Shown here piece by piece: positions 8,232 through 16,403 of a stretch of 45,204 bases of DNA. How positions within the stretch are numbered: position 1 is the first letter of the stretch; every line of letters starts with the position of its first letter. The translations under genes and the position numbers were made by a program. This DNA is from an uncultured Eubacterium sp. (GTDB lineage Bacteria; Bacillota; Clostridia; Lachnospirales; Lachnospiraceae). The notes beneath the pieces were generated by a model, which was not told the DNA's origin, searched no databases, and was given only the letters and a program-made list of their open reading frames with translations. Location of the stretch: the NCBI GenBank assembly GCA_934358495.1, contig CAKRKO010000011.1:1-45204 (forward strand), read 5' to 3'.

Positions 8232-9176
8232 ATGGATATACCAGTATATTTATTTACCGGTTTTATGGACAGTGGAAAGACGTCTCTGATCACTCAGACT
8301 CTTCAGGAAAATGATTTTGGAATCGGCTCCCGCAGTCTGATCATTGCCTGTGAAGATGGTGATGAAGAATACGATGAAGAAGCACTGGCAAAAGACAAAA
8401 TTACCGTTGTGGCGGTGGATTCCGAAGAAGAATTTACAGAGGAATATCTGAAGGACTGCGATGATACCATCAAACCGGATCAGGTATTTATCGAGTATAA
8501 CGGTACCTGGGAAGCGGCTAAGATCCTGGAAATGAAACTCCCAAAAGGATGGGAAATCGTGCAGTCTCTGGCAACGGTGGATGCTTCAACATTTGAACTG
8601 TATCTGACCAACATGCGTGCCATGATGATGGAGCAGGTGTTCAATACAGATGTGGTTATTTTTAACCGCTGCACCGATGACACACCGAAAGCAAAATTCC
8701 GCAGAACCATCAAAGCTGTAAACCGTCGTGCACAGATTGTATACGAGCGTGAGGATGGAACCATTGATGAGAGTGATGCGGATGAACTTCCATATGATCT
8801 GAATCAGGATGTGATCGAGATCACCGATGCAGATTACGGCATTTTTTATCTGGATGTACAGGATAATCCGCAGAAATATGAAGGCAAGACCATTCGATTT
8901 CTGGGACTTGTATACAGACCGGACAAATTCGGCAAAAAACCGATGATGGTACCGGGGCGTTTTGCCATGACCTGCTGCGCAGAGGATATTCAGTTTATCG
9001 GCCTGAAATGCAAGTATGACAAAGCAATGGAAATTCCGCATAAATCCTGGATTTATATAACGGCAGAGATTCACAATGAGTTTGCCAAGGAATACCGTGG
9101 AAAAGGCCCGGTTCTGTACGCAAAAGAAGTTGTAAAAGCAGAAGAACCGGAAGACAGTCTTGTATACTTCTCCTAA
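8232..9176 (+). CDS. CobW-like GTPase with C-terminal DUF1980/YcgQ-like domain
   Basis: A 314-residue protein with a P-loop TGFMDSGKTS at residues 9-18 and a CobW-like N-terminal half, but without the CxCC metal motif and without a His-rich tract. The C-terminal ~110 residues (YEGKTIRFLGLVYRPDKF, FAMTCCAEDIQFIGLKC) resemble the soluble C-terminal domain of the YcgQ/TIGR03943 family, which is normally encoded beside a YcgR-type permease that accompanies CobW proteins. It may be a partner of the preceding His-rich GTPase in metal delivery. The ribosome site is weak (AGAGAG). The domain assignment of the C-terminal half is from memory of the motif and less certain than the GTPase call. Confidence 0.75.
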   Translation: MDIPVYLFTGFMDSGKTSLITQTLQENDFGIGSRSLIIACEDGDEEYDEEALAKDKITVVAVDSEEEFTEEYLKDCDDTIKPDQVFIEYNGTWEAAKILEMKLPKGWEIVQSLATVDASTFELYLTNMRAMMMEQVFNTDVVIFNRCTDDTPKAKFRRTIKAVNRRAQIVYEREDGTIDESDADELPYDLNQDVIEITDADYGIFYLDVQDNPQKYEGKTIRFLGLVYRPDKFGKKPMMVPGRFAMTCCAEDIQFIGLKCKYDKAMEIPHKSWIYITAEIHNEFAKEYRGKGPVLYAKEVVKAEEPEDSLVYFS

Positions 9177-9201
9177 AAAGTGAGAAAAATCAGAAAACTG
9201 A

Positions 9202-9230
9202 TTGACAAAACTTCAAGAATGTAATAGACT
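9202..9230 (+). promoter_or_regulatory. Sigma-A promoter for the T-box leader
   Basis: TTGACA, a 17-base spacer and TAGACT, with transcription expected to begin near 9237, just before the T-box stem I. Confidence 0.75.
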
Positions 9231-9236
9231 AAAGTA

Positions 9237-9538
9237 CATATAAGAAAACATGTTGAAACCGTTGAGAAAGAGTAGTAGGCTGGAGACAATGATGTCGAAC
9301 CGATTTTCAGAGAGCTGCCGTTGGTGTGAGTGCAGCATGAGGAGAAAGCTGAATGGACTTTTGAGGGCTATCTGAAATGGATTTGAGAGTAGGGTATGCC
9401 GGGAGCCGAACCCGTTATCCAGTCGGTATGTATGAATACGTACATAATTAGAGTGGGCGTTACGCCAATTTGAGTGGTACCGCGATAATAAATCAGTTTA
9501 TTACCGTCTCAGGATAAGTTTATCCTGGGACGGTTTTT
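9237..9538 (+). promoter_or_regulatory. T-box riboswitch, tryptophan (UGG specifier)
   Basis: The leader has an AGTA element near 9270, a specifier region GCTGAATGGACTT with TGG at 9354-9356, the T-box bulge TGGTACCGCG at 9475-9484, and a terminator ACCGTCTCAGGATAA / TTATCCTGGGACGGT at about 9503-9533 followed by T residues. Uncharged tRNA-Trp would pair with TGG and the bulge and favour antitermination. The specifier agrees with the downstream trpXYZ-type transporter, a known pairing in Firmicutes. It accounts for the 409-base gap before trpX. Confidence 0.93.
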
Positions 9539-9585
9539 GCTATATTCAGAGCAAAGCATAATTAAGTAAAGAGGAGAGTAAAAAG

Positions 9586-10653
9586 ATGAAAAAGAGATTT
9601 TTAGCAATGGCACTTGGATGCGCAATGGCAGTAACTGTTCTGGCAGGCTGTGGTGGTCAGTCAAATGATCAGAAGGATGCAGGAAACACTACTTCTGCAG
9701 CAGAAGAAGCAGCAGATGGCAAAGTTTATCAGGTAGGAATCGTTCAGTATGTTGATGATGCTTCCTTAAACCAGATCGTTAAAGCCGTAAAAGAAGAACT
9801 GGATGCAAAAGGAAAAGAACTTGGTGTAACATTTGATTATGCAGATCACACATATAATGGTCAGGCAGATGCAACGGTTATGAACCAGATTGCTAGTGAC
9901 CTGATCAACGATAATGTAGATGCAATCGTTCCGGTTGCAACACCGGTAGCAATGGTTATGCAGGCAGCAACAGAAGAGACACAGACACCGGTTGTATTTT
10001 CCGCAGTATCTGATCCGGTTATCACAGGTCTGGTAGAGAGCATGGATAAACCGGGCAGCAACATCACAGGTACATCTGATATGCTGGATACCGAGGCTAT
10101 CATGAATCTGATGTTGGCAGCACAGCCGGATATCAAAAAAGTAGGTCTGTTATATGACAAAGGCCAGGATTCCTCCACACAGCCGATCGCAGATGCAAAA
10201 GCTTTTCTGGATGCAAAAGGAATTGAGTATGTGGAGAAAACAGGTACAACAAACGATGAGATATCTCTCGGCGCAGATGCTCTGATCGCAGCAGGATGTG
10301 AGGCAGTATTTACACCAACGGACAATACCGTTATGACAGCAGAACTTGCAATTTTTGAAAAATTCCAGGATGCAAAAGTTCCACAGTACTGTGGTGCCGA
10401 CTCCTTTGCGTTAAACGGTGCGTTCTGCGGATACGGTGTAAATTATGAAGAACTTGGAAAAGCAACAGCAGACATGGTAGTAGATATTCTGGTAAACGGT
10501 GCTGATCCGGCAACAACTCCGGTACAGACTATGAACAATGGTATCGCAACGATCAATACAGACACAGCTGCAAAGATTGGCCTGGATTATAGCATGTTTG
10601 CTGATATGTGTGAGCAGGTAAAAGAAACAACAACTGCTCAGGAATTTGAATAA
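9586..10653 (+). CDS. trpX: ABC importer substrate-binding lipoprotein, TrpX type
   Basis: A 355-residue exported lipoprotein of the ABC_sub_bind (DUF534) family. The signal peptide MKKRFLAMALGCAMAVTVLAGC ends at a lipobox LAGC with the lipidated Cys near residue 22, followed by a flexible Ser/Ala/Glu linker. The mature part has two periplasmic-binding-type lobes (VGIVQYVDDASLNQIVKAV, PDIKKVGLLYDKGQDSS). In this family the gene with a Trp T-box in front is the tryptophan transporter component TrpX. It is the first gene of a three-gene operon. The assignment to tryptophan rests mainly on the UGG specifier. Confidence 0.88.
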   Translation: MKKRFLAMALGCAMAVTVLAGCGGQSNDQKDAGNTTSAAEEAADGKVYQVGIVQYVDDASLNQIVKAVKEELDAKGKELGVTFDYADHTYNGQADATVMNQIASDLINDNVDAIVPVATPVAMVMQAATEETQTPVVFSAVSDPVITGLVESMDKPGSNITGTSDMLDTEAIMNLMLAAQPDIKKVGLLYDKGQDSSTQPIADAKAFLDAKGIEYVEKTGTTNDEISLGADALIAAGCEAVFTPTDNTVMTAELAIFEKFQDAKVPQYCGADSFALNGAFCGYGVNYEELGKATADMVVDILVNGADPATTPVQTMNNGIATINTDTAAKIGLDYSMFADMCEQVKETTTAQEFE

Positions 10654-10681
10654 ATCAAAACAATCAGGAGTATAAATCATT

Positions 10682-11614
10682 ATGTTGTCATCAATTTTTA
10701 CGGTTTCTCTGGCACAGAGCGCCATTGAACTGGGATGTATCTACGCGCTGGTTGCGCTGGCGCTGTTTGTATCATTTTCAATTTTGAATATTGCAGATTT
10801 GTCTACGGACGGCTGCTTTACGCTGGGCTGTGCTGTGTGCGCCATGGTAACGCTGCAGGGGCATCCATTCCTCGGCTTGCTGGCAGCCATGGGAGCAGGT
10901 GTCATATCCGGGTTTGTAACCGCATTTCTTCAGACCAGGCTGGGAGTTGAGTCCATTTTGGCCGGTATTATTGTAAATACCGGTCTATACACCATCAATA
11001 TTGCAGTTATGGGATTTTCTTCCACCATCAATCTGTTTGCCAATGATACAATTTTTACACTGGCAAAAGAAAAAATCGGTGGAAACTGGTATGAGATCAT
11101 TACGATTCTGATCGTAATTGTGATCGTGGCAGTAATACTGATCTGGTTTCTGGGAACACGTCTGGGATTGTCCATCCGTGCAACCGGAGATAATCCGTTT
11201 ATGGTGCGTGCTTCCTCTATCAGTCCGGTATTTACGATTACTGTTGGACTGTGTGTGGCAAACGCTATGACCGGATTGTCCGGAGGACTGCTGGCTCAGT
11301 ATCAGAGATCCTGTGATATCAATATCGGAACAGGTCAGGTAACCATTGCGCTGGCCAGCCTGATCATCGGTGAGACACTGGTTGGAAAAGGACATGTGGC
11401 AAAACGTGTATTTGGCGTTATCCTCGGAAGCTGCCTGTACCGTTTTATTGTGGCTATCGCACTTCGTTTCAATGTGCCGGCAGAATGTCTGAAACTGGTA
11501 TCATCCATTATCGTAGCAGTGGCAATTTCTCTGCCGTATCTGAAACAGAAAGCCGCGTTTGCAAAGACAAAACGTGTGGCTATTGCAAAAAGAAAACGGG
11601 GAGGTAGTCTGTAA
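10682..11614 (+). CDS. trpY: ABC importer permease, TrpY type
   Basis: A 310-residue, highly hydrophobic BPD_transp_2 family permease with about eight to nine predicted membrane segments (for example LGCIYALVALALFVSFSILN, IITILIVIVIVAVILIWFLG). The conserved GLSGGLLAQYQRS and the coupling-type region LGLSIRATGDNPFMVRA are seen near residues 160-215. It would form the membrane channel for the TrpX-bound substrate. CAGGAG precedes the ATG by about 11 bases. Its stop codon overlaps the start of the ATPase gene (TAATG), indicating translational coupling. Confidence 0.88.
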   Translation: MLSSIFTVSLAQSAIELGCIYALVALALFVSFSILNIADLSTDGCFTLGCAVCAMVTLQGHPFLGLLAAMGAGVISGFVTAFLQTRLGVESILAGIIVNTGLYTINIAVMGFSSTINLFANDTIFTLAKEKIGGNWYEIITILIVIVIVAVILIWFLGTRLGLSIRATGDNPFMVRASSISPVFTITVGLCVANAMTGLSGGLLAQYQRSCDINIGTGQVTIALASLIIGETLVGKGHVAKRVFGVILGSCLYRFIVAIALRFNVPAECLKLVSSIIVAVAISLPYLKQKAAFAKTKRVAIAKRKRGGSL

Positions 11615-12414
11615 TGCTTCAGTTAATTGATATATCAAAAACATTTAATCCGGGAACGGTAAATGAGAAAATAGCATTATCTCATCTGAATCTTCAACTG
11701 GAAGACGGTGATTTTGCTACTATCATCGGAAGCAATGGTGCCGGAAAATCTACCATGTTTAATGCAATCTGTGGAACATTTTTCGTGGATGAGGGTGCTG
11801 TGATTCTGGATGGAAAAGATATTACATATGAAAAAGAATATAAGAGAAGCAAATATATCGGACATCTGTTTCAGGATCCGATGAAGGGCACAGCTCCGAA
11901 TATGAGTATTGAGGAAAATCTGGCATTGGCTTACCTGAGAGCTTCCTCTGCAAAGGGAAAGTTTTTCAGCAGAATTTCTCAGAAGGAAAAACAGATGTTC
12001 CGCGAAAAGCTTGCGCTGTTGGATATGGGACTGGAAGATCGTATGAAAAATCCGGTTGGGCTGCTTTCCGGTGGACAGAGACAGGCACTGACCCTTCTGA
12101 TGGCAACCGTGGTAACACCAAAGATTTTACTTCTGGATGAGCATACGGCGGCATTGGATCCGGCAACAGCAGAGAAAGTACTGAATCTGACAAAACGGAT
12201 CGTGGCAGAAAATAAGATCACCTGTCTGATGATTACCCATAACATGCAGTCGGCACTGGAACTTGGAAATCGTACGCTAATGATGAATTCCGGTGAGATC
12301 GTACTGGATGTAAAAGAAGAAGAGCGCAAAGGACTGACGGTTGCAGATCTCCTGGAAAAATTCAAAGAAGGCGTAGGAGCGCAGTTAGACAATGACCGTA
12401 TTTTGTTATCTTAA
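11614..12414 (+). CDS. trpZ: ABC importer ATPase, TrpZ type
   Basis: A 266-residue ABC ATPase. Walker A is GSNGAGKST near residue 39, the signature LSGGQRQ near residue 151, Walker B ILLLDEHTAALD near residue 172 and the switch His lies in MITHNMQSA. It energises the TrpXY importer. GGGGAGG lies in the end of the permease gene as the ribosome site. An intrinsic terminator follows at 12518-12548, so the transcript is T-box-trpXYZ. Confidence 0.9.
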   Translation: MLQLIDISKTFNPGTVNEKIALSHLNLQLEDGDFATIIGSNGAGKSTMFNAICGTFFVDEGAVILDGKDITYEKEYKRSKYIGHLFQDPMKGTAPNMSIEENLALAYLRASSAKGKFFSRISQKEKQMFREKLALLDMGLEDRMKNPVGLLSGGQRQALTLLMATVVTPKILLLDEHTAALDPATAEKVLNLTKRIVAENKITCLMITHNMQSALELGNRTLMMNSGEIVLDVKEEERKGLTVADLLEKFKEGVGAQLDNDRILLS

Positions 12415-12517
12415 TGATATGCAGAAGAATTATAGAAAAGAAATTTAGAAACAGCTATTGCTGAAATGACAGCATAGGGAAGTTATTGAATATATAAAAC
12501 AGCATGATGATAGAAAA

Positions 12518-12548
12518 AAGAACCCGGATCCATGTGATTCGGGTTCTT
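12518..12548. terminator. Bidirectional terminator between trpZ and the cupin gene
   Basis: AAGAACCCG / CGGGTTCTT with an inner GATC-CATGT-GAT pairing. A-run and T-rich flanks suit both the plus-strand trp operon and the minus-strand cupin gene. Confidence 0.8.
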
Positions 12549-12583
12549 GTCATATTCAATTGTTTTAATCAGATTGAACTAAA

Positions 12584-12943
12584 TTATTTAGCAGCTTCCG
12601 GTAAAAGGATTACTAACATCTGAGCTGTTGTTGTTCCGATATTTGTAACGCTCTTTTTGGAGTGTGGAGCGATATGTACGCTGTCACCTGCTTCCAGAAC
12701 TGTCTCAACACCATCATCGCCTTTGAATAACATTGTACCCTCAACGATGTAGTAGATGGACTCCATAGCGTTGTCAGCAAACTCTGTGCCGCCGCCGCTT
12801 GGAAGGAAATGAGAAAGACCATTGATCAGTCTTCCGCCATCGATGTCCTGCGGATCATGAAGTCTGCATAATTTGCACTCTTTGTGTCCCGGTGCCTCGT
12901 AAGTATAATAAGCGTCTTTTTTGGTAATTTTGTAGCCAGCCAT
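12584..12943 (-). CDS. Small single-domain cupin protein
   Basis: A 119-residue protein that is essentially one cupin barrel: GLSHFLPSGGGTEFADNAMESIYYIVEGTMLF forms motif 1 in a degenerate form and EAGDSVHIAPHSKKSVTN motif 2. The N-terminus has a Cys pair (KECKLCRLHD). The start at 12943 is chosen because GGAAGG lies nine bases upstream; the frame is open ten codons further. It is transcribed divergently from the SDR gene of the proposed phloroglucinol cluster and has a GTATAC palindrome (12989-12994) in its upstream region like those before gntR and nfnAB. Function unknown: it could be a sugar- or aromatic-binding sensor, an isomerase or a metal enzyme. The classic cupin metal triad is incomplete. 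Confidence 0.8.
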   Translation of the reverse strand: MAGYKITKKDAYYTYEAPGHKECKLCRLHDPQDIDGGRLINGLSHFLPSGGGTEFADNAMESIYYIVEGTMLFKGDDGVETVLEAGDSVHIAPHSKKSVTNIGTTTAQMLVILLPEAAK

Positions 12944-12985
12944 AGTATAAGACCTTCCTTTCTTTTCTGACATTTTTTACAAACA

Positions 12986-12997
12986 TCAGTATACAAC
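12986..12997 (-). promoter_or_regulatory. Candidate GntR operator before the cupin gene
   Basis: On the minus strand TTGTATAC is followed by a TGATGTTTGTAAAAA stretch that matches the gntR operator copy at 17574-17597 at about 16 of 24 positions. It lies about 45 bases before the cupin start. The remaining 12944-13268 gap holds this site, an SDR promoter and a 5' leader. Confidence 0.4.
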
Positions 12998-13111
12998 CTT
13001 GCTAAGGAAAAATCAACAATTTCAAAAGAAAAAATCAAAAAAGTGTTGGTGATAATGTACAAAACGGAAACTGAATTACCATGCAGTAACTTGATTACAT
13101 TATTGTATGTA

Positions 13112-13140
13112 TTGCATAAAAAAGAGACTTGAACTATACT
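13112..13140 (+). promoter_or_regulatory. Promoter for the SDR gene, with an operator-like sequence at -35
   Basis: TTGCAT, a 17-base spacer and TATACT. A partial operator-like ATTGTATGTATTG (13102-13114) overlaps the -35 box. Transcription would start near 13147, leaving a leader of about 120 bases before the start codon. Confidence 0.6.
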
Positions 13141-13268
13141 AAAGCTGATGAAATTGACGAAAGCCAAAAATGTCGGTCTCATTGAAATGTATTTAATTTT
13201 AAATGCCGCAGGGCGGTACTTAAAATGAAGAATAAACCAAAAAGCAAATTTAAGGAGGATTTTGGGAA

Positions 13269-14063
13269 ATGGTAAGTTTAAAAAAAGACTTTGTCGACAA
13301 CATGTTTTCTGTAGAAGGTAAAGTTGCATTAGTAACAGGTGCAACTGGTGCATTAGGAAAAGTTCTTGCTAAAGCATACGGCTACGCAGGAGCAAAAGTT
13401 ATGATGACCGGACGTAATGCAGCAAAATTACAGGACCTTGAGGCTGAGTTTAAAGCAGAGGATATCGAGTGCGCATACTATGCAGCAGATCCTGCAAAAG
13501 AGGATGACGTTGCAGCTTTAATAAAAGCTACTGTTGAAAAATACGGTGAGATCAATATCCTTGCTGTTTGCCACGGATTCAACAAACCTCAGAATATTTT
13601 AGAGCAGTCTGTAGCTGACTGGCAGTACATCATGGATGCTGACTGCAAATCTGTATACGTTGTATGCAAATATGTTGCAGAACAGATGGTTGCTCAGGGC
13701 AAAGGCGGCAAGATCGTAGTTGTTACATCTCAGCGTTCCAAACGTGGTATGGCTGGATACACAGGATACTGTACATCCAAAGGTGGTGCAGACCTTATGG
13801 TTTCTTCCATGGCTTGTGACCTCTCTGCTAAATATGGCATCAATGTAAACTCTCTCTGCCCGACTGTATTCCGCAGTGAGTTAACAGAGTGGATGTTTGA
13901 TCCGGAATCAGCAGTATACCAGAACTTCATGAAACGTGAGCCGATTGGACGTCTGGCTGAGCCGGAAGATTTCGTTGGATATGCTATCTTCCTTTCATCC
14001 GATGCTTCCAACTACATCACAGGCGCTAACTGCGACTGCAGCGGTGGTTACTTAACCTGCTAA
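13269..14063 (+). CDS. SDR-family reductase, probable phloroglucinol reductase
   Basis: A 264-residue short-chain dehydrogenase/reductase. The cofactor motif TGATGALGK is at residues 23-31; GRN following the second strand fits NADP(H) preference; the catalytic Ser is in VVVTSQRS and the YxxxK pair is Tyr167 and Lys171 (YTGYCTSK); a C-terminal NYITGANCDCSGGY closes the fold. Phloroglucinol reductase is an NADPH-dependent SDR that reduces the aromatic triol to dihydrophloroglucinol; the identity here is inferred from the three following genes, which fit the next steps in order. Alternatives are other ketone or gluconate-type SDRs. AAGGAGG lies ten bases before the ATG. Confidence 0.68.
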   Translation: MVSLKKDFVDNMFSVEGKVALVTGATGALGKVLAKAYGYAGAKVMMTGRNAAKLQDLEAEFKAEDIECAYYAADPAKEDDVAALIKATVEKYGEINILAVCHGFNKPQNILEQSVADWQYIMDADCKSVYVVCKYVAEQMVAQGKGGKIVVVTSQRSKRGMAGYTGYCTSKGGADLMVSSMACDLSAKYGINVNSLCPTVFRSELTEWMFDPESAVYQNFMKREPIGRLAEPEDFVGYAIFLSSDASNYITGANCDCSGGYLTC

Positions 14064-14144
14064 TCATTATCTTATAAAATAATGAAGACAGTCATGTAAT
14101 GTGGCGTTTGACACCATAATTGCAGACTTATTACACAAACTATA

Positions 14145-14173
14145 AGGAATCCCAGCCTGCTGCCGGGATTCCT
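14145..14173 (+). other. Intercistronic hairpin without a T-run
   Basis: AGGAATCCC and GGGATTCCT arms with an inner GC/GC pair form a strong stem between the SDR and dehydrogenase genes. There is no following T-run, so it may be a 3' stabiliser or partial attenuator. A TTGACA at 14108-14113 upstream has only a weak -10 (TTACAC). Confidence 0.6.
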
Positions 14174-14206
14174 GTGAATGATTAATAAGACGGAGATGCA
14201 AAAATA

Positions 14207-15154
14207 ATGAGTAAAATTAAGAATTTCTTAGTATGCGGCGGCGGAATGATGGGAAGCGCTATCGCACAGATCCTTGCAGGACTTGATGACGCAAAGGTAA
14301 CTGTTTATGATGTGTTCCCAGTAGATGTAGAAGCAAAAGTTCGCAACAATATGAAACTTCTTGTAGAAAAAGAAATCGTAACAGAGGCAGATGTAGACAA
14401 GATCGTTTCCAAAATCAGCTTTACACAGGATCTTGACAACGAAGGCGTTAAAAACGCACAGATGGTTGTTGAGTGTGTGTTAGAGGAAATGGAGATGAAA
14501 CAGAATCTGTTCGCTCAGTTAGAGAATTATGTAGCAGATGACTGTATTTTCTGTACAAACACATCTGTTATGAGCCCGACAGAGATTTCTTCTAAATGTA
14601 AACATCGTGAGAGACTTTGCGGTACACATTTCTGGAACCCGGCATTCCTTATTCCATTAGTAGAGGTTGTTAAGACAGATGCTACTACAGATGAGGTTGC
14701 ACAGACTGTTATTGATGTTCTGACAGAAGCTGGAAAGAAACCGGTTCTTTGCAAAAAAGACGTTCCGGGATTCATTGCAAACAGAATGCAGCATGCATTA
14801 TGGCGTGAGGCAATTTCAATTGTTGAGCGTGGTATTGCTGATGCAAAAACTGTTGACGACGCATGCAAATACAGCTTTGGTCTGAGACTTCCATACTTAC
14901 CACCATTAGTAAACTCTGATATGGTAAGCACACAGCTCACATCTAATATTCATAACTATGTATTAAAAGATCTGGAAGACAGACATGATGCTTCTCCATT
15001 ACTGAAACAGATGCTTGATGAAGGTAAAAATGGTTTCCGTGCAGAGAAAGTTGACGGAGTTCACGAAGGATTCATGAAATACACAGATGAAGAGATCGCT
15101 GAGATCAACGGTGGTCTGAATGAGTATCTGATCAAAATGCTTTACAATAAATAA
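14207..15154 (+). CDS. 3-hydroxyacyl-CoA dehydrogenase-family enzyme, probable 3-hydroxy-5-oxohexanoate dehydrogenase
   Basis: A 315-residue NAD-dependent dehydrogenase of the 3HCDH family. The Rossmann motif is CGGGMMGSAIAQ at residues 8-19; the catalytic His lies in GTHFWNPAFLIPLVEVV with NTSVMSPTEIS before it; KDVPGFIANRMQHALWREA begins the C-terminal helical domain. In the phloroglucinol pathway an enzyme of this type oxidises (S)-3-hydroxy-5-oxohexanoate to 3,5-dioxohexanoate (triacetate). Members also include carnitine dehydrogenase and butyryl-pathway 3-hydroxybutyryl-CoA dehydrogenase; the neighbouring cyclase and BKACE genes favour the first reading. The ribosome site CGGAG lies about ten bases before the ATG. 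Confidence 0.7.
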   Translation: MSKIKNFLVCGGGMMGSAIAQILAGLDDAKVTVYDVFPVDVEAKVRNNMKLLVEKEIVTEADVDKIVSKISFTQDLDNEGVKNAQMVVECVLEEMEMKQNLFAQLENYVADDCIFCTNTSVMSPTEISSKCKHRERLCGTHFWNPAFLIPLVEVVKTDATTDEVAQTVIDVLTEAGKKPVLCKKDVPGFIANRMQHALWREAISIVERGIADAKTVDDACKYSFGLRLPYLPPLVNSDMVSTQLTSNIHNYVLKDLEDRHDASPLLKQMLDEGKNGFRAEKVDGVHEGFMKYTDEEIAEINGGLNEYLIKMLYNK

Positions 15155-15223
15155 GCCGACAAATTCGCTTATTTTTGTATATAATATTTAAACATTATTT
15201 TTTAATCTAGGAGGATGATAAAA

Positions 15224-16234
15224 ATGGGAAAAGTTGTTGTAGATTTAGCACATCCGTTTAGTGCAGAGATTCCGCGTTGGCCATACTTTGATAAACCAGA
15301 AATCGTAGGAGCACATTCCATGGCAAAAGGTGGAGTTCTTACACAGAGAATTACATGTACAATGCATACAGGTACTCACTGTGATGCACCGCGTCACGTT
15401 ATGGAGTATGAGTTCGATGGCAAACGTGCTCGTTATACACATGAGATGCCGGCTGATGCTTATGCTGGAGAGGCTATCGTATTCAAAATCGATATCGAGC
15501 CGTGGGGACTGATCACAGACAAACATCTTGATGCATGTATGAAAGAGTACGGCCTTAAAGATGGCGATCTGAAAGGAAAAATCCTTTGCATTAACTCCGG
15601 AATGCATCGTTACTTCGATGATTCCAAAGCTTACTATCATTACGCAGCAGGTACTGGTGTAGATGCTGGTAAATGGTTTGTAAAACAGGGCGTTAAATGT
15701 GTAGCTATGGACGGACAGGCTCTGGATCATCCGCTTCACACAGCTATGGGTAACAACGGTATGACAAGAATGAATCTTCTTGGTGCTACAGGTAAGACAA
15801 TTGTTGAAGAGTACAAAGAGCTCTTTGGCGAGGAAGCTTACGCTGAGTTCGATAAATTCGAGTACATCCGCATCCATGGTCAGGAAGCATATGATGAGAA
15901 ATTTGGTGAGTTAGAGAACATCGGTATCTGGGGAACATGGGAGCCATGTCATAAAGAGATGCTTGGTCATGGTATCGTAGGTGTTGAGAACCTTGGTGGT
16001 GATCTTGATAAGATCATTCCTGGTAAATGGTTCGATTTCCACTGCTACCCAATCAGATGGTACATGGGTGATGGTTCTATGGCTCATCCGGTTGCTTATG
16101 TTGATGAAGAGAACATTGACCCGACTGTTCCGGAAAGAAAATATAAATATTGCGGAACAGGTTATGGTGATGAGTCTGAGTATGGTCTTAGCTGCCTTGA
16201 CTACATCCAGAGACTTTTCAACCGCAATAAATAA
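15224..16234 (+). CDS. Cyclase-family metal-dependent hydrolase, probable dihydrophloroglucinol cyclohydrolase
   Basis: A 336-residue member of the cyclase (kynurenine-formamidase-like) family, longer than the usual 210-260. The metal-binding motif HTGTHCDAPRH gives His48, His52, Asp54 and His58, and a second conserved part is MDGQALDHPLHTAMGNNG. Such enzymes hydrolyse C-C or C-N bonds in rings; dihydrophloroglucinol cyclohydrolase of this family opens the cyclic diketone to 3-hydroxy-5-oxohexanoate. The start at 15224 is preferred to the ATG at 15215, which lies inside the AGGAGG ribosome site. A TTGTATATAAT sequence at about 15176-15186 may act as a -10 region. Ring-opening function is inferred from context. 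Confidence 0.7.
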   Translation: MGKVVVDLAHPFSAEIPRWPYFDKPEIVGAHSMAKGGVLTQRITCTMHTGTHCDAPRHVMEYEFDGKRARYTHEMPADAYAGEAIVFKIDIEPWGLITDKHLDACMKEYGLKDGDLKGKILCINSGMHRYFDDSKAYYHYAAGTGVDAGKWFVKQGVKCVAMDGQALDHPLHTAMGNNGMTRMNLLGATGKTIVEEYKELFGEEAYAEFDKFEYIRIHGQEAYDEKFGELENIGIWGTWEPCHKEMLGHGIVGVENLGGDLDKIIPGKWFDFHCYPIRWYMGDGSMAHPVAYVDEENIDPTVPERKYKYCGTGYGDESEYGLSCLDYIQRLFNRNK

Positions 16235-16260
16235 TTTTTGCTGAAAGCATTGAAAAATAA

Positions 16261-16297
16261 GAATAAGCCCATTGCAGTTCTTGCAGTGGGCTTATTC
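16261..16297 (+). terminator. Hairpin after the cyclase gene
   Basis: GAATAAGCCCA / TGGGCTTATTC with inner TGCA pairing makes a long near-perfect stem. The T content after it is low, so termination may be incomplete; it is followed immediately by a new promoter. Confidence 0.6.
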
Positions 16298-16307
16298 AAA
16301 GCTGAAC

Positions 16308-16336
16308 TTGACAATGAGTAAGACATGACATACAAT
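16308..16336 (+). promoter_or_regulatory. Sigma-A promoter for the BKACE gene
   Basis: TTGACA, a 17-base spacer and TACAAT, with the start near 16343 and a leader of about 60 bases. Confidence 0.75.
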
Positions 16337-16403
16337 CTGAATGTAGGGATTCAAGTATGTGTTACTTAAATAACGAGAAATATAATAAGGGAGGATGCTT
16401 ATC

